The notes under the pieces: model-generated
What the model saw: only the letters and a program-made list of their open reading frames with translations
What the model was told of the DNA's origin: nothing
Databases searched by the model: none
Translations under genes and position numbers: made by a program
Shown: piece after piece, positions 59,302 to 64,000 of the stretch
Layout: every line of letters starts with the position of its first letter
How positions within the stretch are numbered: position 1 is the stretch's first letter
NCBI RefSeq assembly: GCF_018531495.1
Contig: NZ_JAHDTI010000012.1
Location: 310,001 to 374,000 of the forward strand
From: Nonomuraea sediminis
GTDB lineage: Bacteria; Actinomycetota; Actinomycetes; Streptosporangiales; Streptosporangiaceae
Length of the DNA: 64,000 bases
Direction: 5' to 3'

Positions 59302-59336
59302 TGACCCCGGTACGGGGGAGCGCGCACCCGGGGTCA
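59302..59336 (+). terminator. Hairpin terminator after marR
   Basis: TGACCCCGG (59302-59310) pairs with CCGGGGTCA (59328-59336) across a 17-base loop. No T-run follows, which is common in actinomycetes. It lies 44 bases after the MarR stop. Confidence 0.6.
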
Positions 59337-59512
59337 TGGGGTGATTGCCGGTTCTCATATCGTTTCTCCCCTCGTGTCGTCCGGAGATGGGCCTGGACAC
59401 CCGGCCCGGTGGGGCTAGACCCACTTCAGCACCTCAACGGCCGATAACGAGCCCCACACGGTGCACAGTGGAGCCGAACCGGCCAAAGAACAAGAAGCAA
59501 GAAGGAAGAACA

Positions 59513-60751
59513 ATGCGACAGCTGATGGCGAGCGTCTTCGTAGGCTTCGCACGAGCGTGCGTAGTAGTGGCCGTCAGCATGCTGGTCCCGGCCGTCTGGG
59601 CCGCCGCCGCGGCCCTGTGGATCTGGTGGTGGAACGCAACCCCCTGGACCTGGACAGCGCCACTCCTGTGGGCCTCCATCGCCACACTCGCCCTGACCCG
59701 CCCGGTATGCCGCATGACCCGCGCCCTCGTCGCCCGATGGACAGGCACCGTCATCCCCGCCGGATACCGGCAAGCCGGACCCGTCACCCAACTGTCCACC
59801 GGCTACTGGTGGAACGGCTACTCCTACGAACGCACCAGCCGCGACGCCCGCAAGGACCAGAGGATGCGCATCTGGTGGAGCGACCCCGCCACCTGGCGCG
59901 ACCTGCGCTTCATCGTCATCGCACCCCTCACCATGGGCATCACCGCCGCCATCCCGCTCGCCGGCGCAGCCACCGCGATCCTCGCCTTCACCCACGCGGC
60001 GCCACTCATCGGACTGCTCGGCCTGATCGTCGCCATCGCCGCCTCCCCGTACGGCTGGCGCCCCATCGAACCCGTCGCCGTCCGCTTCCTGCGCGCCTCG
60101 CCCGCGATGGCCCTCGCCGAACGAGTGCGGGAGCTGACAGCCCAGCACGCGGACACCACCATCGCCCAAGCCGCCGAAATCCGACGCATCGAACGCGACC
60201 TCCACGACGGAGCACAAGCCCGCCTGGTCGCGCTCGGCCTCTCCCTGGCGACCGCGGAAAAACTCATGGAAACCCACCCCGACCAGGCCAAGGCGCTCAT
60301 GCGCGAAGCCCGAATCGGCGCCACCACCTCCCTGACCGAACTCCGCGACCTGGTCAGAGGCATCAGCCCACCCGTGCTGAACGAACGAGGACTCATCGAC
60401 GCCGTCCGCGCCCTCGCCCTGGACAGCCCCCTCGAAGCAACCGTCAACACCGACCTCCGGCTACGCCTGGACCCGCCCATCGAGTCCGCCATGTACTTCG
60501 GAGTCGCCGAACTACTCACCAACGCCGTCAAACACGCCCACGCCACCCAGGCACTCATCTCCATCGCCCGCGACGACACCGGCATCGCCGTCGAAGTCGA
60601 AGACAACGGCAGGGGAGGGGCCGACCCCAGAACCGGCGGCGGACTCGACGGACTACGCCGCCGCCTCGCCGCCTTCGACGGCACCCTGGAGATCACCAGC
60701 CCGGCAGGCGGCCCGACCCGTGTCAGGATGGCAGTGCCATGCGAATCGTAG
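59513..60751 (+). CDS. Sensor histidine kinase (NarL/DesK-type)
   Basis: This 412-residue membrane kinase has two helices at the N-terminus (VVVAVSMLVPAVWAAAAALWIWWW in parts) and two near 132-180. The HisKA_3 motif has phospho-acceptor H231 in RRIERDLHDGAQARL, and the ATPase N-box is ELLTNAVKHAHA, followed by DNGRGGADPRTGGGLDGLRRRL (in parts). The signal is probably membrane-related since no large external domain exists. The ATG at 59513 follows GAAGGAAG. It overlaps the regulator gene by 13 bases. Confidence 0.93.
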   Translation: MRQLMASVFVGFARACVVVAVSMLVPAVWAAAAALWIWWWNATPWTWTAPLLWASIATLALTRPVCRMTRALVARWTGTVIPAGYRQAGPVTQLSTGYWWNGYSYERTSRDARKDQRMRIWWSDPATWRDLRFIVIAPLTMGITAAIPLAGAATAILAFTHAAPLIGLLGLIVAIAASPYGWRPIEPVAVRFLRASPAMALAERVRELTAQHADTTIAQAAEIRRIERDLHDGAQARLVALGLSLATAEKLMETHPDQAKALMREARIGATTSLTELRDLVRGISPPVLNERGLIDAVRALALDSPLEATVNTDLRLRLDPPIESAMYFGVAELLTNAVKHAHATQALISIARDDTGIAVEVEDNGRGGADPRTGGGLDGLRRRLAAFDGTLEITSPAGGPTRVRMAVPCES

Positions 60752-61386
60752 TAGCCGAAGACCTCTACCTCCTGCGCGACGGACTCGTCCGCCTCCTGCA
60801 GGCCTACGGACACCAGGTGGTCGCGACCGCGTCCACCGGACCCGAAACGCTCGACGCCCTGCTCACATGGCAGCCCGACGTGTCCATCGTCGACGTCCGC
60901 ATGCCACCCACCCAGTCCGACGAAGGCCTGCGAGCGGCACTCGCCGCCCGCAAGGAACTACCCGGACTGCCCATCCTGATCCTCTCCCAGCACGTCGAAC
61001 AGCTCTACGCCCGCGAACTCCTGGCCGACGGCGCAGGCGGCATCGGCTACTTCCTCAAGGACAGCGTGTTCGACGCCGACCAGTTCGTCGACGCCCTGGA
61101 ACGCGTCGCCGCCGGCGGCACCGCCATGGACCCGGCCGTCATCGCCAAACTCCTGTCCAGCGGGAGCTCCAACCGGCGCCTGGACCGGCTCACCGAACGC
61201 GAACACGCCGTGCTCAGCCTCATGGCGGAAGGACTGTCCAACCAGGCCATCGGCCAGCGGCTGTTCCTCAGCGAAAGCGCCATCAGCAAATACACCACGT
61301 CGCTGTTCGGCAAACTCGGCATCATCGACGACGACAGCAACAACCGCCGCGTCCTGGCCGTCCTCGCCTACCTGAACAGCCCCTGA
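60739..61386 (+). CDS. NarL/LuxR-type response regulator
   Basis: This 215-residue regulator has an N-terminal receiver with phospho-acceptor D52 (VSIVDVRMPP) and K107 (FLKDS). A C-terminal LuxR helix-turn-helix follows (LTEREHAVLSLMAEGLSNQAIGQRLFLSESAISKY in parts). It is the cognate partner of the overlapping kinase gene. No target gene is obvious, since the next gene is about 430 bases away. Confidence 0.94.
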   Translation: MRIVVAEDLYLLRDGLVRLLQAYGHQVVATASTGPETLDALLTWQPDVSIVDVRMPPTQSDEGLRAALAARKELPGLPILILSQHVEQLYARELLADGAGGIGYFLKDSVFDADQFVDALERVAAGGTAMDPAVIAKLLSSGSSNRRLDRLTEREHAVLSLMAEGLSNQAIGQRLFLSESAISKYTTSLFGKLGIIDDDSNNRRVLAVLAYLNSP

Positions 61387-61814
61387 CGGCCGCCGCCGGG
61401 GGAGAGGCCCGCCGTACGAGGGCGCCGACGACCCCGCATCACATCCCACCGACCCGGCGCCAGGAGGCCCCGGATCACGGATAGTGTGCCCGCCATCGCC
61501 GACCGTCACCGACAGCGTCCGCGCGCGACGCGCCCGAGTCCATCGGCGATCGTGAAATCGCACGATCGTGAAGGGGTCACGGGCGCCTATGCCGCATCGC
61601 CTGACCCGCCTCGTCCGATCGGCGATCGCCGATGCGTATGGCCTCAGACAGCTGGGCACGAGTTCGGGTCGCAGCTGGTGCGTGATGGGGAAGTGTGCCG
61701 CCAAGGGTCCGCCGCCTCTCAGCGTGTCTACTTGACATAATGTTCATTATCAAGCAACCGGACATGCCCGAGAATAAGCGGATAGATCTACAAGCGAGCT
61801 GTACCATCCCACGC
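61387..61814. other. 428-base non-coding region rich in palindromes
   Basis: No gene is supported here. It holds GGCCCGCCGTAC near 61408 (shared with 16150 and 58738) and ATCGGCGATCG at 61542, recurring inside the perfect 16-base palindrome ATCGGCGATCGCCGAT (61618-61633). CACGATCGTG lies at 61561 and GATCGTGAA occurs twice nearby. A perfect ATAATG-TT-CATTAT palindrome (61737-61750) sits directly after TTGACA (61732-61737). TACCAT (61802-61807) is placed as a -10 seven bases before the ATG at 61815. Confidence 0.5.
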
Positions 61815-62273
61815 ATGGCCCTCGCAGAAGAAAGCGCGAGCATCAGCCCCGAGATCATCGTCATCGCGTTCGTGCTGATCGTCCTCGCAGCGCTGATCGC
61901 CATCACCGTCTACCTCGCCACCCGGCGCCGGCCTGCACCACCCATGCAGCCCATCGCGCCCATCCGACTCGCACCCGAACTCGAACACGAGCTACGCCAC
62001 CTCATCGCCCAACGGCAACTCATCCACGCCATCAAGACCCTCCGCCAGCACACCGGCCTCGATCTCAGAACCGCCAAGAACATCGTCGACGCCATGGCCG
62101 CAGGCCACGACCTCACCGGTCACCCTCACATCAGGCCACCGATGCAGGCCGACCTGGCCACCCGCGTACGCGAACTCCTCCAGGCCGGCCGTACCGAACA
62201 AGCGATCTTCCTCGTCCGCGGCGAGACCGGCATGGACGCCCAAGCGGCCGAACGCTTCGTCGCCAGCCTCTGA
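61815..62273 (+). CDS. Single-pass membrane protein with L7/L12-like repeats
   Basis: This is a 152-residue protein. One membrane helix (IIVIAFVLIVLAALIAITVYLA) is followed by a cytoplasmic part with two copies of a helix-turn-helix like the ribosomal L7/L12 C-terminal domain: LIHAIKTLRQHTGLDLRTAKNIVDAM (in parts) and AIFLVRGETGMDAQAAERFVASL (in parts). In L7/L12 this surface binds translation factors; here the role is unknown. The ATG at 61815 fits a leaderless promoter; an in-frame start at 61695 would cross the palindromes. Confidence 0.78.
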   Translation: MALAEESASISPEIIVIAFVLIVLAALIAITVYLATRRRPAPPMQPIAPIRLAPELEHELRHLIAQRQLIHAIKTLRQHTGLDLRTAKNIVDAMAAGHDLTGHPHIRPPMQADLATRVRELLQAGRTEQAIFLVRGETGMDAQAAERFVASL

Positions 62274-62317
62274 CCCGCCTGCCGGCACCATGTGCCACAA
62301 CCCCTGAACACCGTCGC

Positions 62318-62368
62318 TTGAGCGATCGCTTAATATCCGCATATCGTGTGATTTAAGCAGTCGCTCAA
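62318..62368. promoter_or_regulatory. Pair of near-palindromic operator sites
   Basis: TTGAGCGATCGCTTAA (62318-62333) and TTAAGCAGTCGCTCAA (62353-62368) are two versions of TTRAGC-N4-GCTYAA, 35 bases apart centre to centre. This looks like a double TetR-type operator controlling the membrane ORF that begins 18 bases later. No regulator gene is adjacent within the window. Confidence 0.55.
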
Positions 62369-62385
62369 AACCGGCGGAGGGGCGC

Positions 62386-64000
62386 GTGCCTGACTGGACC
62401 TATCAGCCACTACGCGGCATCGCCGCCACCCTCCTCGGCCTCCACCGATCACAGCGCGCAGCGTTACGGACCCTCGCCTGGACCGCATCCCTACCCGGCG
62501 GACAACAGGCCATCAGATGCCTCCTCGGACACCCGCAGCCCCCACAACACCTCCAAGGAACCATCAACGGCATCCACCTCCACAGCCGCCTCGGAGCCAC
62601 CGTCCCACCCCGAGCCGCCCGCGACGCCGTACGAGCGCTACCGCCCCTCGGAGCAGGCCTGATCCTCATCGAACCCGTCGAACCCGCCGACATACCCCTC
62701 GTCCGCGACGCAGCAGCCATCAGCCCGGTACCAGTACTCGCACGCACCCACGACCCAGCCGTAGCCACCGCCCTGACCCCCCACGTAACCGCAGTCCTCA
62801 CGCCTCCCACCCCAGGGCACGCACCGGAACCCGCACATGCTCACCCGAGCCACGCCCCCGAGCCTGCACCTCGCACGGATGCGCTCCAGGGGCGTGAACC
62901 GACGTTCGCGCCACCTACGGATGCGCCCCTACCGCGAGGCTTGGAGATCGCGCCACGTGTGGACGCGCTCCCAGGGCGAGGCTTGGACGTCGCGCCACGT
63001 GTGGATGGGCCACTACCGCGAGGCTTGGAGGCCGGGCCGCAGGTGGATGGGGTGTCGGGGCGTGGCTGGGTGTCAGGGGTTGGCGTGGGTGGTGGCTTCG
63101 GGGCGGATGTCGGAGCGGGCGTGGGGCGGGAGCTTGAGGCGGTGACTCGGGTGGGCGGGTGCTCGGGCATCGTTCGGGTCGTTTCGCCGAGTGTGCGGCG
63201 GGCTGTGCGGAGTCTGGGCGAGCCGGGGGTGATGGTGGTTGCTACGCCGGGAGTGCTGGTTGAGGCGGGGCCCGGGTGGTTCGGGCGGGTGATGGAGGCG
63301 GCTACGGCCACCGCGGGTGCCGCACCGGCTTTGGCCACCGCGGGTGCTGCGCCGGGCGCGGTCGGGTGGGATCCGCGGCGGTGGGTCGGGTGGTGGTGGG
63401 CGATGGTGAGCGGAGTCGTCATCGCCGTCGCGGGGGTCGTGGCCGCCGCGGTGGCGCTTGGGCCCGTGCTGCTCTGGTACGACCGCGACTACCTCGGCAT
63501 GGACACCAGCGCGTTGCACTCCCTGAACCACCACCTAGTGCACTTCCTGCGGCACGACCGGATCACGCTGGCAGGCACGATGACCGCGATCGGCATCCTG
63601 TACGCCGGGCTCGCCGTGGGAGGCATGCGCCGCAGGTGGCCGTGGGCGCGGCGGGCGTACCTGGTCTCCGGGGCGACCGGGTTCGCCGCCGTGCTCTACC
63701 TGTTCGTCCACGGCTACCTGGAGCCGCTGCACCTGGCGCTGGCGGCGATGCTGCTTCCCCTGTTCGCCGCCGCGGTCCTGCGGCCGGCGGAGCGGCCCGG
63801 CTGGACGTCGTCACCGGAAGGGCCCGAGCGCGAGCGTCGCCGGGCGCTGACCGGGCAGCTGCTGATGGTGGTCACCGGGTTCGGGCTGCTGGTCGGTGGT
63901 GTGGGCGTGTCGGTGGTCGGGCTCACGGGGGTTTTCGTGCACGCCGATCTGGAGTTCCTGGCGACGGATCCGGGGGTGCTGCGGGCGGCCAATGGGCGGC
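62386..64000 (+). CDS. Chimeric DHODH-like/membrane protein (partial, runs off right edge)
   Basis: One frame stays open from the GTG at 62386 (site GGAGG) to the window end, 538 codons without a stop. Residues 1 to about 145 resemble the N-terminal part of class 2 dihydroorotate dehydrogenase (YQPLRGIAATLLGLHRSQRAAL in parts; TASLPGGQQAIRCLLG; GINGIHLHS-like), but the flavin and catalytic residues are not evident. Then come a Pro/Ala linker, five 14-residue repeats, a Gly/Val-rich stretch and several membrane helices (VVIAVAGVVAAAVALGPVLL; YLVSGATGFAAVLYLFVHGYL in parts). Third-position bases switch from C to G near 63050. Function unknown. Confidence 0.7.
   Translation, partial: MPDWTYQPLRGIAATLLGLHRSQRAALRTLAWTASLPGGQQAIRCLLGHPQPPQHLQGTINGIHLHSRLGATVPPRAARDAVRALPPLGAGLILIEPVEPADIPLVRDAAAISPVPVLARTHDPAVATALTPHVTAVLTPPTPGHAPEPAHAHPSHAPEPAPRTDALQGREPTFAPPTDAPLPRGLEIAPRVDALPGRGLDVAPRVDGPLPRGLEAGPQVDGVSGRGWVSGVGVGGGFGADVGAGVGRELEAVTRVGGCSGIVRVVSPSVRRAVRSLGEPGVMVVATPGVLVEAGPGWFGRVMEAATATAGAAPALATAGAAPGAVGWDPRRWVGWWWAMVSGVVIAVAGVVAAAVALGPVLLWYDRDYLGMDTSALHSLNHHLVHFLRHDRITLAGTMTAIGILYAGLAVGGMRRRWPWARRAYLVSGATGFAAVLYLFVHGYLEPLHLALAAMLLPLFAAAVLRPAERPGWTSSPEGPERERRRALTGQLLMVVTGFGLLVGGVGVSVVGLTGVFVHADLEFLATDPGVLRAANGR
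62866..63075 (+). repeat. Five 42-base tandem repeats encoding 14-residue units
   Basis: Units start at 62866, 62908, 62950, 62992 and 63034. They encode APRTDALQGREPTF, APPTDAPLPRGLEI, APRVDALPGRGLDV, APRVDGPLPRGLEA and GPQVDGVSGRGWVS. Units 3 and 4 share long identical DNA stretches (GCGCCACGTGTGGA, GCGAGGCTTGGA), indicating recent copying. Confidence 0.85.

Noticed and set aside
59461..61386. 641-codon frame joining kinase and response regulator
   Set aside because: Only its last third is the real response regulator; the kinase is in another frame with its own start and motifs.
62126..62155. CCTCACA inside the L7/L12-like gene
   Set aside because: Within coding sequence and without the matching -10 box at 16-base spacing.

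Overview
This is a high-GC window with dense, mostly operonic genes, many ATGA or GTGA overlaps, GTG/TTG starts and several apparently leaderless promoters. The gene types (BTAD/NB-ARC regulator, SigJ-type ECF41 sigma factor, ROK, HxlR and WYL regulators, L,D-transpeptidase) point to an actinomycete. Streptosporangiales is my best guess, but that is inference from gene content. I see no rRNA, tRNA, CRISPR array or insertion sequence.

Layout. 1-2.7 kb: a partial aldo/keto reductase, a YceI protein, and a MarR regulator divergent from gap. 2.7-11 kb: an Opp/Dpp-type peptide importer (binding lipoprotein, two permeases, fused double ATPase), divergent from a ROK regulator and an M81 (MlrC-like) peptidase. 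11-16 kb: a DrrAB-like exporter facing a large BTAD/NB-ARC/TPR regulator. 16-27.6 kb: mixed enzymes, including a beta-lactamase-fold hydrolase, an LpqC-like esterase, a copper-amine-oxidase-like protein, RecD2, an AlkZ-like DNA glycosylase candidate, an acyltransferase and an L,D-transpeptidase. 28.1-33 kb: a decayed zone with C-terminal remnants of four genes and a flavin monooxygenase missing its middle. 33-35.3 kb: an ECF41 sigma factor divergent from a flavoprotein, with mirrored promoters.

The main item is a compound cluster at 35.3-52.6 kb. Its first operon (36.3-43.4 kb) encodes a phosphosulfolactate synthase (ComA), an unrecognised protein, two aspartase/fumarase-superfamily lyases, a D-cysteine-desulfhydrase-like PLP enzyme, a DUF1116 protein and an OsmC protein. 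This set resembles the bacterial coenzyme M (xcb) route. An XRE-cupin regulator separates it from a second operon (44.1-47.8 kb): a CoA-disulfide-reductase-like flavoprotein, a small basic protein, an MSMEG_0572/Sll0783 protein, and nitrile hydratase beta, alpha and accessory subunits. Then come a MSMEG_0565-type glycosyltransferase and FdrA (minus strand), and an unknown protein, a MSMEG_0568-type radical SAM protein and a MSMEG_0567-type GNAT (plus strand). A sll0787-type AIR-synthase-like gene lies at the left edge. The cluster therefore combines a sulfonate/thiol-cofactor-like route, most of a Nit1C-type cluster with nitrile hydratase where nitrilase is expected, and two oxamate-carbamoyltransferase-type subunits. 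I do not recognise this combination as a described system.

52.6-62.3 kb holds a second radical SAM gene, an SMR efflux protein with a TetR gene, a GNAT and DUF952 pair, an ABC-2 exporter, a MarR gene, a NarL-type two-component system and an L7/L12-like membrane protein. The window ends inside a large chimeric membrane ORF (62386 onward) with five 14-residue tandem repeats. A regulatory thread crosses the window: CCTCACA-N16-(C/T)GTCGGACT occurs upstream of the sigma factor, its divergent flavoprotein and the distant YceI gene.
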